A DNA stretch of 64,000 nucleotides, from IMG/VR virus record IMGVR_UViG_3300033153_012477, positions 119,437-183,436 of that record; one strand, given 5' to 3'. The position numbers and the translations under genes were made by a program. Shown here piece after piece: positions 1-7,736 of the stretch. Below the pieces are notes generated by a model. The model was given only the letters and a program-made list of their open reading frames with translations, did not search any database and was not told the origin of the DNA. Positions within the stretch are counted from its first letter, which is position 1. Every line of letters begins with the position of its first letter. This DNA is from a virus.

Positions 1-345
1 GACGAGGCTCTTGCAGATAGACCCTCTCGTTTTGACAAGCGGTACAGAATAGGTCTTCCTAGTAAAAAAGCTAGAGCTAAATTTTTAATAAAGTTTTTTC
101 CTGAATTAAAAAAAGAAAAGAAAAGATTAGAGGAGCTAGTAGGGTCTACTAAGGACTTTAGTGGAGCTTACTTTAAAGAACTCTTTATCATGGTTGGGAT
201 ACAAAGAACCACTTTAGAAGAAGCTGTGAAAACTCTTAGTAAACAGATAAAAAATTTCAAGGATAAAAAGTTTGATCCTAAGAGCAGTAGAGGTATCGGT
301 TTAGGTAATGACCTGATGGAAGAATGCGGTGAGGAGTATTACTAA
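1..345 (+). CDS. AAA+ ATPase, C-terminal part (5' end outside window)
   Basis: The reading frame is open from base 1 and stops at 343-345, leaving the last 114 residues of a longer protein. Near its start is RPSRFDKRYRIGLPSKKAR, which resembles the sensor-2 'RPGRFD' segment of classical AAA+ ATPases (FtsH/Cdc48/BCS1/Rubisco-activase type), followed by a helical lid region. Walker A and B would lie upstream and are not visible. The stop codon overlaps the next start by one base (TAATG), so the genes are probably co-translated. Its position just before a clamp-loader-delta-like gene may suggest a replication or remodelling role, but the sensor-2 sequence looks more like a remodelling AAA than DnaX. 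Substrate unknown. Confidence 0.65.
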   Translation, partial: DEALADRPSRFDKRYRIGLPSKKARAKFLIKFFPELKKEKKRLEELVGSTKDFSGAYFKELFIMVGIQRTTLEEAVKTLSKQIKNFKDKKFDPKSSRGIGLGNDLMEECGEEYY

Positions 346-551
346 TGATAAATGAATTTGTACAAGTAACAGATAACAATTCAGAAGAAAAATATCTTAT
401 TAACCTGAGTGATATTTCATTTATTCGTGAGAAATCCGATGATGATACCTCGGTAGTGAGGCTTAAGAGTAGAGAGAAACTTTTTTTTCATGTAAAAGAA
501 TCTTTTGAATCTTTTGAAGAGTTTTTTGAAGAGTTGAAAGAAGATGAGTAA
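345..551 (+). CDS. Small FlbD-like hypothetical protein
   Basis: A 68-residue acidic protein starting inside the previous stop codon and overlapping the next start (544) by 8 bases, so it sits in a coupled gene string. The pattern 'YLINLSDISFIRE ... SVVRLKSREKLFFHVKESFE' (about residues 17-55) resembles the short beta-rich FlbD-type family, in which a conserved small fold carries a 'V-K-E-S' segment. That similarity is weak and from memory. The C-terminus is Phe/Glu-rich and probably helical. No catalytic residues are visible. Function unknown; context suggests an accessory replication or regulatory protein. Confidence 0.6.
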   Translation: MINEFVQVTDNNSEEKYLINLSDISFIREKSDDDTSVVRLKSREKLFFHVKESFESFEEFFEELKEDE

Positions 552-1557
552 CTCAGTAAATAAGACTATAGGAAAAATATTAAATTTTAAAGAGGGTGCC
601 TCTAAAGTGAGTCAGCATCATAATCTTTATGTGGCTGTAGGTAATGAACCTTTTTATCGAGATCAAATCTTTAATAGATTAAAGTACACCTATACCCAGG
701 TTCTAAAAGAAGAGGTGGAGATAATTAAGATTGATTGTGCAGAGTCTTCTGAACCAGAGATATTTAGTAAGATGTTAGCTAGAGATCTTTTCACAAAGAA
801 AAGATTGATACATCTCAAAAATTTCACAAAAATAAAAAAATTAGAATTCTTTACCGAGAGAACCTTTAAGGATTCCATTGTTTTTGAGACAGAAAAAGCG
901 GGTAGGTCAAAAGCTTACAAGGAACTGTTAAAAAAGACTATAACTATTGACTGTGGAAAACCTAAACCTTGGTTAGAGGAGAGTGATGCTCAAGGTAAAA
1001 TTATAGGATACTTGAAAGGTAAGGGATACTCAATAACACAAGATACAGCTAGATACATGTATGAGCAGATTGGATACAACCTCTATAAGCTAATGAGTGA
1101 GTTAGATAAAATCGTTATGTATAAAGGGGATTTAAAGTTAATAGGTCCTGAGATTACCGTTGAGGATATTGATAGTATTTGTGTAAAAGGGATGCACTAT
1201 AATGTGTTTGACCTAATCGATAAAATCCTTACTGGTAAAAAGAAGGATGCTCTTTTTCTGCTAGAAAAAATATTTAAGCATGAAAGTAGTCCTGGTATTC
1301 TACTAATTAGCCTTTGGTATACCCACTTTGAGAACATTTTGTACCTGAAGTGTACCAGCAAAAAGGATTCAGATTTAGCGACATATATAAAGATGCCACC
1401 GATGGTAATTCAGAGAAAACTAATTCCTCAATCTAAAAAGATACCCACGGATAAGATTGTAGAAAGCATGAATTACCTAACTGAGGTTGATCACAACCTG
1501 AGAAAGGGTAGCTTTGACTTAAAGTACTACTTAGAAAAGTTCATATTAGATTATTGA
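544..1557 (+). CDS. DNA polymerase III delta (clamp loader) subunit-like protein
   Basis: A 337-residue protein, close to the usual 330-345 of bacterial HolA. The N-terminal 'LYVAVGNEPFYRDQIFNRLK' (about 28-47) matches the delta opening pattern of beta strand, G-N/D-P, then helix. 'ARDLFTKKRLIHLKNF' (about 79-94) matches the 'slfs.rrlv.l.n' strand. The middle helical region 'YEQIGYNLYKLMSELDKI' and 'FDLIDKILTGKKKDALFLLEKI' resemble delta domains II and III. In bacteria delta opens the sliding clamp and has no ATPase of its own, which fits the absence of a Walker motif here. T4-type phages use gp44/62, so a bacterial-type delta in a phage is notable. No clamp or DnaX gene is visible in this window. 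Identification rests on fold-level patterns only. Confidence 0.6.
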   Translation: MSNSVNKTIGKILNFKEGASKVSQHHNLYVAVGNEPFYRDQIFNRLKYTYTQVLKEEVEIIKIDCAESSEPEIFSKMLARDLFTKKRLIHLKNFTKIKKLEFFTERTFKDSIVFETEKAGRSKAYKELLKKTITIDCGKPKPWLEESDAQGKIIGYLKGKGYSITQDTARYMYEQIGYNLYKLMSELDKIVMYKGDLKLIGPEITVEDIDSICVKGMHYNVFDLIDKILTGKKKDALFLLEKIFKHESSPGILLISLWYTHFENILYLKCTSKKDSDLATYIKMPPMVIQRKLIPQSKKIPTDKIVESMNYLTEVDHNLRKGSFDLKYYLEKFILDY

Positions 1558-1569
1558 CAGGAGAAAATT

Positions 1570-1908
1570 ATGAAAAATGGAAATCAGCCCTTCAACCCTT
1601 TTCTTAACAAGCTAAAGGATTTACCAGCAGCACCTCAAAGACCCCCCTCACTAGATGAATTAGATCCAGTGATTTGCCCAAAATGCGGTAACAGTATCTT
1701 TGATCGTTATTTCAAAATGTTTAAGATGAGTGCTCTTAAAACAGCTAGTGGAAAAGAACAGGTTTTTAATGTTCCTGTTTATGTTTGTGCCTCTTGTGCT
1801 GAGATTTTAGACATGAGTAATGCAGATAATTCTACGGAAGAAACTACTAAAGAAACAGAGAAAGAAAAAGACGATAAAGCGGAAAATCCCATTGACAAAG
1901 AAAAGTAG
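1570..1908 (+). CDS. Zinc-ribbon hypothetical protein
   Basis: A 112-residue protein with CPKC (about residues 36-39) and CASC (about 76-79), a four-cysteine zinc ribbon with a ~37-residue insertion. Proline-rich N-terminus (PAAPQRPPS) and a highly charged Glu/Lys tail that is probably disordered. A good ribosome site (AGGAG) lies before the ATG and the gene follows holA-like by 12 bases. It may bind nucleic acid or serve as a protein adaptor in the replication cluster. I recognise no named family. Confidence 0.65.
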   Translation: MKNGNQPFNPFLNKLKDLPAAPQRPPSLDELDPVICPKCGNSIFDRYFKMFKMSALKTASGKEQVFNVPVYVCASCAEILDMSNADNSTEETTKETEKEKDDKAENPIDKEK

Positions 1909-1945
1909 AGTTGTCAAAATTTTATAAACTTAAAAAGAAGTGATT

Positions 1946-2533
1946 ATGGAAGATTTTGAATTACAATTTGTGAAAGACCTACCCAAGGATAACAATAACT
2001 ATTCTGTTATTTTCGGAGATAAGAAATATAATGGTTGGTTTAAGTACACCCTAGAGTCAGAAGAATTCACGGACCTGATTGTTCGATTTAGACTGCCTAA
2101 AACATTACACTTATATGGTGATGTAGCTAGGCAATTTCTACCTGAAGAAAGACTTGTCGGAATACACAGGATGCTCTTAGGTAAAGACTTACAGGAAGAG
2201 ACTAAAGACCTACTTAACATTGATTCAATCAATGACTATGTAGCAACTCTAGAAGAGGATAAGGTTACTGAACTTTTAGGAAGGATGAAAAATATCATCA
2301 CTTTTAACTGTAACAAAATACCTTATCTACATATTAGAATCAGAAAAAGTTTAGGTCTTACTGAATCAGATTATGTAGAAATTATTAAAAAAAATATTGA
2401 AGAACACCCAAATTACATCAACATATTTTATGATGTGTTAAACGAAAACATCAACATAACTGAAGCAACCGAAAAATCTAATGGAATGATTTACAGCGAG
2501 TACTTTGAGTTAGCCAACAATAATGGAGTATAA
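1946..2533 (+). CDS. Hypothetical protein preceding ribonucleotide reductase
   Basis: A 195-residue acidic, mixed alpha/beta protein of no family I recognise. I chose the ATG at 1946 because a purine-rich ribosome site (AAAAAGAAG) sits 5 bases upstream; an in-frame GTG at 1940 would lie inside that site. No cysteine clusters, membrane segments or nucleotide-binding loops are visible. It ends within bases of the nrdJ start, so the two are likely translated together. A role linked to dNTP metabolism is a guess from position only. Confidence 0.6.
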   Translation: MEDFELQFVKDLPKDNNNYSVIFGDKKYNGWFKYTLESEEFTDLIVRFRLPKTLHLYGDVARQFLPEERLVGIHRMLLGKDLQEETKDLLNIDSINDYVATLEEDKVTELLGRMKNIITFNCNKIPYLHIRIRKSLGLTESDYVEIIKKNIEEHPNYINIFYDVLNENINITEATEKSNGMIYSEYFELANNNGV

Positions 2534-2537
2534 TAGC

Positions 2538-5045
2538 ATGGATGCAAGTCAAACTTTTAAGCAAAAATTACCTAAAGAAGTGTGGGAACAAACATACAAG
2601 TGGGAAACCGATAATACTATAGCGGATACATTTCACAGAGAAGCGGGAGCTTTTGCATCTAATGAAAAAAAGTCTGATTTGTGGGAACCTAAATACTTTG
2701 ATATTTTATCAAATATGAGATATGTCCCAGGAGGACGAATCATAAGTAATGCTGGAACTAACCTTACAGGCACTAGTTGGATCAACTGTTTTGTTAGCGG
2801 CTTTAAAGGAAAAGATAGAGATAGCATTAAAGGTATCTATGCTGAATTAACTAGGCAAGCACGTATCTTAAAGAGTGAGGGAGGTTACGGTTTTTGTGTA
2901 AACACGCTAAGACCTTATGGAGCTTACATTAAAGGTATAGGATCAGAAAGTCCTGGTGCTGTCTCCATGCTTGACCTGTGGGACACTTCCTCTGCTGTTA
3001 TTACATCGGGTACTTCTGCAAAGAAGAACAAAGGTAAAGGGAAGAACAAAATTCGTAAAGGTGCTATGATGGTCACGATGTCTGTTTGGCATCCTGATAT
3101 TGAAGAATATATCGTGTCTAAACAACGCCCTGGTAAATTAACAAAATTTAATATGTCTGTGCTTGTCCATGACTCTTTCATGGAAGCTGTAGAGAAACAT
3201 CTTCCTTGGACTTTAGAATTTCCTATCACTGACTTTGAAAAATATGAAGAAGAGTGGGAAGGTAATATTTATACTTGGAAAGAAAAAGGTTACCCTACAA
3301 AAGTTTATAAAACCTATGAAGATGCAAATGAGTTGTGGGAGCTAATAACAAGCAGCACCTACCATAGAAATGAGCCTGGAATTATTTTTATTGATAGAGT
3401 AAACAAGCTTAATAATCTTTACTATTGTGAAGAGATCAGTGCTACAAACCCGTGCGGGGAACAACCGCTACCTCCAGATGCTTCTTGTAACTTAGGGTCG
3501 ATCAACCTAACCCAGTATGTACTTAAAGATAGATCAGGATTTGATTTTGAAAAATTAGAAAAAGATATTCCAAGCATTCTTAGAATGCAGGACTCAGTTA
3601 ATGAGCTGACAAATTTCCCATTAGAGGAGCAAAAAGAACAAGCTCTTTTAAAGAGAAGAGTTGGTGTAGGATATATGGGTTATGGTTCTGCTCTATATCT
3701 CTTAAGGCTAGGTTATGGTTCTAATAAAGCACTTAAAGTTACAGAAGAACTATGTTCCTTTGTCACAAATAAACTATACCAAGCTTCAGCTCTACTAGCT
3801 AAAGAGAAAGGCAGCTCTTTCCCAGCTTTTGACAAGGAAAAATTCCTAAAGTCAAATTTTGTTTTACAAGCATTAACTCCTGAAACCATAGAGATGATTG
3901 CTAAGTATGGTCTATGGAACTCTCATATCACCACTGTGGCTCCTACAGGTAACACTGGTATCTTTGCTAACCTTGTTTCTGGAGGACTTGAGCCTGTTAT
4001 CTCACACCTGTACACCAGAACATTAATGGTTCCAGAAATTCCAGAAGGATTAAACACTCCTATCAACATTAACTGGGACATTGATTCTTGTGATGAGAAA
4101 GGAAACTGGAAATGGATAAAAGAAGGGGATGAGTCTATTCTTAGGACTGAGTTCAACGGTACCATTTATAAGTTCGATAGAAATAGAGGACTTACAAAAG
4201 AAGAAGAAGTTTATGACTATGCTGTTTTAGAGCTTGGTGAAACTTTTTGGAAAGAAAAAGAAAAAGCAGAAAAAGCTGACAAAGATTTTTATGGTAAAAC
4301 TATATTTGACCTTAAAGTAGAAGACCATCTAACTACTATGGCAGTTTTTGCTAAATACGTAGACAGTGCTATTTCAAAAACAATAAATGTTCCTGAGGAC
4401 TATCCTTATGAGGACTTTAAAGAGGTATACACTAAAGCATTTAAGACAGGGACTATCAAAGGTATCACAACTTATCGTTGGGGAACAATGGCAAGTGTTA
4501 TCAGTGTTAAAGATGATAAAAAAGATACTGATACTGAGGGAAGACCTAAACATGTGGTAATTAATCACGCTCCTAAGAGACCTGAAGTTTTACCTTGTGA
4601 TATCCACCCAACACAGATCAAAGGTAAGAAGTATCAAGTGGTAGTGGGTATGTTAGAAGGTTACCCTTTTGAAATCTTTGCTGGAGAATATGTCGGTAAA
4701 CTTCCTGATAAAGGTCTTATAAGAAAAGCAGGATCTAAAAAATATATTTTAGAATGTGAAGGGCAAGAACCTATAAACTTACTTGATACTTTTGGTGAGC
4801 ATGGTTCTTATGGTTACTCTAAAATGTTACAGCATGGTGTCCCGCTGTGGTCTATCATAGACATGTGTGACAAGATGCTTGAAAATGTACTCGGCTTTAA
4901 CAAAGCTATGGGAAGAATAATTAAAAAGTACATTGAAAAAAAGGATATTAAATTTTTAAAGTGTGGAGAGTGTGGTTCAACAGAGATGTTTTTTCAAGAA
5001 GGATGTATTCTCTGCAGAAGTTGCGGCTACTCTAAGTGTTCCTAG
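2538..5045 (+). CDS. nrdJ: Adenosylcobalamin-dependent (class II) ribonucleoside reductase
   Basis: Reduces ribonucleotides to deoxyribonucleotides using a B12 radical. Counting from the alternative ATG at 2523 (840 residues), the radical site is N309-P-C311-G-E313 and the redox pair is C89 and C322; the 11-residue gap between C311 and C322 is what I recall for Thermotoga NrdJ. 'APTGNTG' is the phosphate-binding loop. The C-terminal four-cysteine ribbon (CGEC...CILC..CGYSKC) is the hallmark of class II enzymes and passes electrons from thioredoxin, which is encoded just downstream. No separate radical-generating subunit (nrdB, nrdG) is seen, as expected. I prefer ATG 2538, which has GGAG nine bases upstream; ATG 2523 overlaps the preceding stop and lacks a clear site. 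Confidence 0.93.
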   Translation: MDASQTFKQKLPKEVWEQTYKWETDNTIADTFHREAGAFASNEKKSDLWEPKYFDILSNMRYVPGGRIISNAGTNLTGTSWINCFVSGFKGKDRDSIKGIYAELTRQARILKSEGGYGFCVNTLRPYGAYIKGIGSESPGAVSMLDLWDTSSAVITSGTSAKKNKGKGKNKIRKGAMMVTMSVWHPDIEEYIVSKQRPGKLTKFNMSVLVHDSFMEAVEKHLPWTLEFPITDFEKYEEEWEGNIYTWKEKGYPTKVYKTYEDANELWELITSSTYHRNEPGIIFIDRVNKLNNLYYCEEISATNPCGEQPLPPDASCNLGSINLTQYVLKDRSGFDFEKLEKDIPSILRMQDSVNELTNFPLEEQKEQALLKRRVGVGYMGYGSALYLLRLGYGSNKALKVTEELCSFVTNKLYQASALLAKEKGSSFPAFDKEKFLKSNFVLQALTPETIEMIAKYGLWNSHITTVAPTGNTGIFANLVSGGLEPVISHLYTRTLMVPEIPEGLNTPININWDIDSCDEKGNWKWIKEGDESILRTEFNGTIYKFDRNRGLTKEEEVYDYAVLELGETFWKEKEKAEKADKDFYGKTIFDLKVEDHLTTMAVFAKYVDSAISKTINVPEDYPYEDFKEVYTKAFKTGTIKGITTYRWGTMASVISVKDDKKDTDTEGRPKHVVINHAPKRPEVLPCDIHPTQIKGKKYQVVVGMLEGYPFEIFAGEYVGKLPDKGLIRKAGSKKYILECEGQEPINLLDTFGEHGSYGYSKMLQHGVPLWSIIDMCDKMLENVLGFNKAMGRIIKKYIEKKDIKFLKCGECGSTEMFFQEGCILCRSCGYSKCS

Positions 5046-5049
5046 TTTA

Positions 5050-5121
5050 GGGTGTATCACCCCTGTTCTTGGTAAATTTATAAACCAAGAACAGCCCCTG
5101 TAATAAAGGGTTTAGGTGATA
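5050..5121 (+). ncRNA. Candidate structured RNA: three-way junction between nrdJ and thioredoxin
   Basis: Seen by hand pairing. P1 pairs 5055-5061 with 5115-5121 (7 bp). P2 pairs 5063-5073 with 5084-5094 (11 bp, perfect, 10-nt loop). P3 pairs 5096-5099 with 5107-5110 (4 bp). Junction linkers are only 1, 1 and 4 nt. The 5' strand of P1 can instead pair with 5050-5054 (GGGTG/CACCC, 3-nt loop), giving two exclusive folds, as in switches. No T-tract follows, so it is not a standard rho-independent terminator. It begins immediately after the nrdJ stop and ends 85 nt before the thioredoxin start. It could be a leader element, an RNA end protector or a small RNA. No known family is recognised. Confidence 0.4.
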
Positions 5122-5155
5122 ATAGAAGTGATGCTTATATTAGCTTATAACAACC

Positions 5156-5178
5156 TAATATTTTCACTATAGGGAAGA
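5156..5178 (+). promoter_or_regulatory. T7-promoter-like motif upstream of thioredoxin
   Basis: TAATA at 5156-5160, four T, then CACTATAGGGA at 5165-5175. This matches the T7 RNA polymerase consensus over its two conserved blocks but is one base shorter between them. It is intergenic and points toward the thioredoxin gene. No phage RNA polymerase gene is visible in this window, and the TATAG could also serve as a -10 element, so the assignment is tentative. Confidence 0.25.
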
Positions 5179-5206
5179 ATAAATTTTGGTTAAAGGAGAT
5201 AACCCG

Positions 5207-5482
5207 ATGAGTATAAGTACCCAAACTGTCTTGCTCGATTTTTACAGCGACATGTGTAACCCTTGTAAACTTTTAATGAATGATCTTGAATCTTTAACCC
5301 CTGAGTTAAATGGAATTGAGGTCAAGAAGTTAAATATAATGGAAAACTACGACCTAACTGAAAAATATAATATCAGATCTGTTCCAACTCTTATCGTTTT
5401 AAAAGGCGAAGAGAGCCATGCTTGCTACACAGGATATAGAGGAAAAGACGACTTAAAGAAATTTTTAGAAGAATCCTTGTAG
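5207..5482 (+). CDS. Thioredoxin-like protein (CNPC active site)
   Basis: A 91-residue single-domain thioredoxin, slightly shorter than the usual ~105. The sequence 'LLDFYSDMCNPCKLL' (about residues 9-23) contains the redox CxxC with Met in place of the usual Trp and Asn for Gly. 'YNIRSVPTLIVLKGEE' carries the cis-proline (VPT). It is the likely electron donor to the C-terminal cysteines of the neighbouring class II reductase. I chose ATG 5207, with AAAGGAG ending 8-9 bases upstream, over an upstream in-frame TTG that would place the ribosome site inside the gene. Confidence 0.9.
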   Translation: MSISTQTVLLDFYSDMCNPCKLLMNDLESLTPELNGIEVKKLNIMENYDLTEKYNIRSVPTLIVLKGEESHACYTGYRGKDDLKKFLEESL

Positions 5483-5523
5483 ATACACTTTAGTTTTTTT
5501 ACTGCCAGTTGTATTATTAACTG

Positions 5524-5697
5524 ATGAGTACTAAAGACGAATTACAAGAAAAAATTAAATTTTTGCAAAAACAAATTGATGAGTGTGACAACGACGCTCA
5601 AGCAATTCTATTGCAGAAAAGTCTAATAGACTTGTTAAGTGAAGCATTTAAAAATAAAGACTTCTTATCTGAACTAATGAGTAAGAAAAAAGAATAG
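5524..5697 (+). CDS. Small helical hypothetical protein
   Basis: A 57-residue reading frame from ATG 5524 to TAG 5697. The protein begins MSTKDELQEKIKFLQKQID and is almost entirely predicted helix, with heptad-like Leu/Ile spacing that suggests a short coiled coil and dimer. It ends in Lys-rich MSKKKE. No strong ribosome site is seen before the ATG, which lowers confidence, but the composition is protein-like and it fills the gap after thioredoxin. Function unknown. Confidence 0.5.
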   Translation: MSTKDELQEKIKFLQKQIDECDNDAQAILLQKSLIDLLSEAFKNKDFLSELMSKKKE

Positions 5698-5708
5698 TTT
5701 ACTAATAT

Positions 5709-5760
5709 ATGAGATATTTTGTCTCATTGACACGTTATTCACTCTATTGAGCTTATTAAC
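5709..5760 (+). promoter_or_regulatory. Possible promoter/hairpin before the 5796 gene
   Basis: ATGAGA at 5709-5714 pairs with TCTCAT at 5722-5727 (7-nt loop), immediately followed by a consensus -35 TTGACA at 5727-5732. The -10 candidates 18-20 bases on (GCTTAT, CTTATT) are poor. This could be a promoter with an overlapping operator-like hairpin for the probable virion gene at 5796. Confidence 0.25.
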
Positions 5761-5795
5761 ACTGTGGTCTGCTCAAGCCACCTATAAAGGAGAAT

Positions 5796-6683
5796 ATGAT
5801 GATGGGTTATTCTAATGGTTTCGTTGCGTCAATTATTTTAAAAAACAAACCCCTGAGAGAGTTTAAGTACGGCGGTAAAAGGACAGTTAAAATTCCTTTT
5901 GGATCTGAGTACATTATTCGCCTCAAGAACAAGTCTAAAGAACCAGCCTTAGTTGAGGTATCTATTGATGGTACTGACGTTCTAAACGGGGCAGAACTTG
6001 TCTTAAAAGCAGGGGAAACTATGGACCTAGAGAGGTTTGTAGATGACAATTCTAAAGGCAATAAGTTCAAGTACATTTCTCTAGAAGAAGGAGCATCTAC
6101 TGGTGAAATTGATGATCCTTACAGAGAAGAGAATGGTCTTATTAGAGTTAAGTTTCACAAAGCTTATCACATTCCTACTAACTACACTTTAACATCAACC
6201 CCAGCTTACCCTTTTTGTGGAGCCGTGATTAATCATGACTATTTCATTAAGGGAGGTCCCACACATCAAGTTAATGACATTAAGTTTGGGTCTAGTGTTA
6301 ACTTAACAGGCGTGGCTGACGTGGGTGTTGCTAGAGGGATGGTTTCTGATGGTGCAACTCAGGACTGTTACTTTTCTTCTGCAGTAACTAACAGCGACTC
6401 AAGTGATCTACCTCAAGATAAAGGTGCTACCGTTGAAGGGTCAGAATCAAGCCAGTCCTTCTCAACTACTTCTGAATATTTTAAATTAGGAGGAAGTCCT
6501 ACTGTTGTAGATATTTTCATGGTTGGACCAGATTACAAGGAAGAGACTCTAGTTATAGAATGGGGAGTCTTTGTAGGGACCGCTAAAGAACCTATCGCTA
6601 CTTTCAAAGATCAAAAACACGCACACCTTTTTGCAGGTAATGCTGATTTTGGAAAATCTTCTGTCACAATTAAAGAAGCCTAA
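5796..6683 (+). CDS. Probable virion protein of unknown role
   Basis: 295 residues. The N-terminal ~100 residues ('GYSNGFVASIILKNKPLREF', then 'IPFGSEYIIRLKNKS' and 'VEVSIDGTDVLNG', then 'ERFVDD..KGNKFKYISLEE') form a beta-rich domain that I have seen at the start of many phage structural or capsid-associated proteins, though I cannot name the family. The C-terminal part is Ser/Thr/Gly-rich and beta-like. Three consecutive ATGs (5796, 5799, 5802) lie behind AAAGGAG (5786-5792); spacing slightly favours the second or third. It stands alone between a possible promoter and a strong terminator, which suggests a separately regulated transcript. Confidence 0.6.
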   Translation: MMMGYSNGFVASIILKNKPLREFKYGGKRTVKIPFGSEYIIRLKNKSKEPALVEVSIDGTDVLNGAELVLKAGETMDLERFVDDNSKGNKFKYISLEEGASTGEIDDPYREENGLIRVKFHKAYHIPTNYTLTSTPAYPFCGAVINHDYFIKGGPTHQVNDIKFGSSVNLTGVADVGVARGMVSDGATQDCYFSSAVTNSDSSDLPQDKGATVEGSESSQSFSTTSEYFKLGGSPTVVDIFMVGPDYKEETLVIEWGVFVGTAKEPIATFKDQKHAHLFAGNADFGKSSVTIKEA

Positions 6684-6688
6684 ACTAA

Positions 6689-6716
6689 AAAACCCCCAAT
6701 TAAAACTGGGGGTTTT
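6689..6716. terminator. Bidirectional rho-independent terminator
   Basis: AAAACCCCCA (6689-6698) pairs perfectly with TGGGGGTTTT (6707-6716) around an 8-nt loop. With A and T runs on both sides it can act on both strands. It lies between the converging 5796 gene and the minus-strand fibre block ending at 6760. Confidence 0.9.
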
Positions 6717-6759
6717 CATTTAACACTTGTTTCAACTTTAAAGAGAAGGAGGGTTCCCT

Positions 6760-7722
6760 TTAGGAAATTTTCTCACATAGGGCATCAATATATTTTGTAA
6801 TATTAGCAATTTTTTTACTATTCTTTTTAACAGGAGCAGCAAACAAACTTTCTAATCTCGCTACAACACTCTCAAGAGTTTCTTCAGCACTGCTCTTCTT
6901 TTTAACACTTTTAAATCTTTCCATCATCTTTTCAAGACCTTCTTGTAACTTACCAAGATCCTCTTTCATTGAAAAACTATGGAGAAGTTCACGAATATCA
7001 TCGAATATTCGGCTGATCATTGGCTCGCCTAACTTTAGTTTTTCTGCTATTTCTTTTTGATCTAAATCTTTTTTCAATCTTAGTAAAAATACTTTGTTCT
7101 GATCATCGGAACCGTTTTGCTTTACATATTTAGTAGCTTTATCAGCTAAATCCTTATACTGCACTTCCTCTACAATATCTACTGCACCAGGAAGTCTGTC
7201 TAAGTCATTCTCTAAACCACCCTCATCAACATCTTTGATTAGAACTCGGTCCTCTTCTTTCTGCTGTGTCCTTCTGTAATTATTTAGGTGATTTTTTGTC
7301 ATAGTTTTTACTAGGTTGACAAATTGACCTTCTTTTCCTTCTAATTTTTCTCCATCTTCTTTCATATACTGAAAAATGTCTTTAAGGACTCTTTTTCCTT
7401 TAGACAAGTCGACACCTTCTTCTTCTTTTACTCTATCTTCCGCTCTAGGGTAGAATATCTTAATCTTAACCCAAGTAGAGACATCTTCTATTTGATCAGC
7501 AGCTAAGTCGTCCCCCAATTCTTTCTGTACAGCACTCTCGATAAGTTTATCAACATTTAAACCTGGCTTTAACTTCAAACCATGACTTCTAGCGGTGTCC
7601 TTTATATAGGAATCCCATTTAGCAGTAGCTGTTAAATAACGTGCGAAAGATACAGGATCAAAACTACTTTTAATAACATTAAATATGTAGTCAAGTTCTG
7701 CTACAACAGATTTCCTATTCAT
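6760..7722 (-). CDS. Sigma-70-family-like transcription factor (putative)
   Basis: 320 residues, Lys/Glu-rich. 'FVNLVKTMTKNHLNNYRR' (about 134-151) resembles sigma region 2 of ECF factors (the '.T.arN...d..R' helix). 'NKVFLLRLKKDLDQKEIAEKL' onward (about 209-250) reads like a region-4 helix-turn-helix: a helix, 'QKEIAEKLKL', then a second helix '..ISRIFDDI'. The N-terminal 120 residues and the 70-residue C-terminal tail match nothing I know. It is the last gene of the minus-strand fibre block, just before the terminator. A phage late sigma factor, analogous in role to T4 gp55, is the best guess. A plain HTH protein is the alternative. Confidence 0.5.
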   Translation of the reverse strand: MNRKSVVAELDYIFNVIKSSFDPVSFARYLTATAKWDSYIKDTARSHGLKLKPGLNVDKLIESAVQKELGDDLAADQIEDVSTWVKIKIFYPRAEDRVKEEEGVDLSKGKRVLKDIFQYMKEDGEKLEGKEGQFVNLVKTMTKNHLNNYRRTQQKEEDRVLIKDVDEGGLENDLDRLPGAVDIVEEVQYKDLADKATKYVKQNGSDDQNKVFLLRLKKDLDQKEIAEKLKLGEPMISRIFDDIRELLHSFSMKEDLGKLQEGLEKMMERFKSVKKKSSAEETLESVVARLESLFAAPVKKNSKKIANITKYIDALCEKIS

Positions 7723-7736
7723 TATTAGTCCCCTAA

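Noticed and set aside
5046-5206. tRNA gene
   Set aside because: The structured region has three helices but no T-loop consensus, no acceptor arm and no anticodon arm of standard length.
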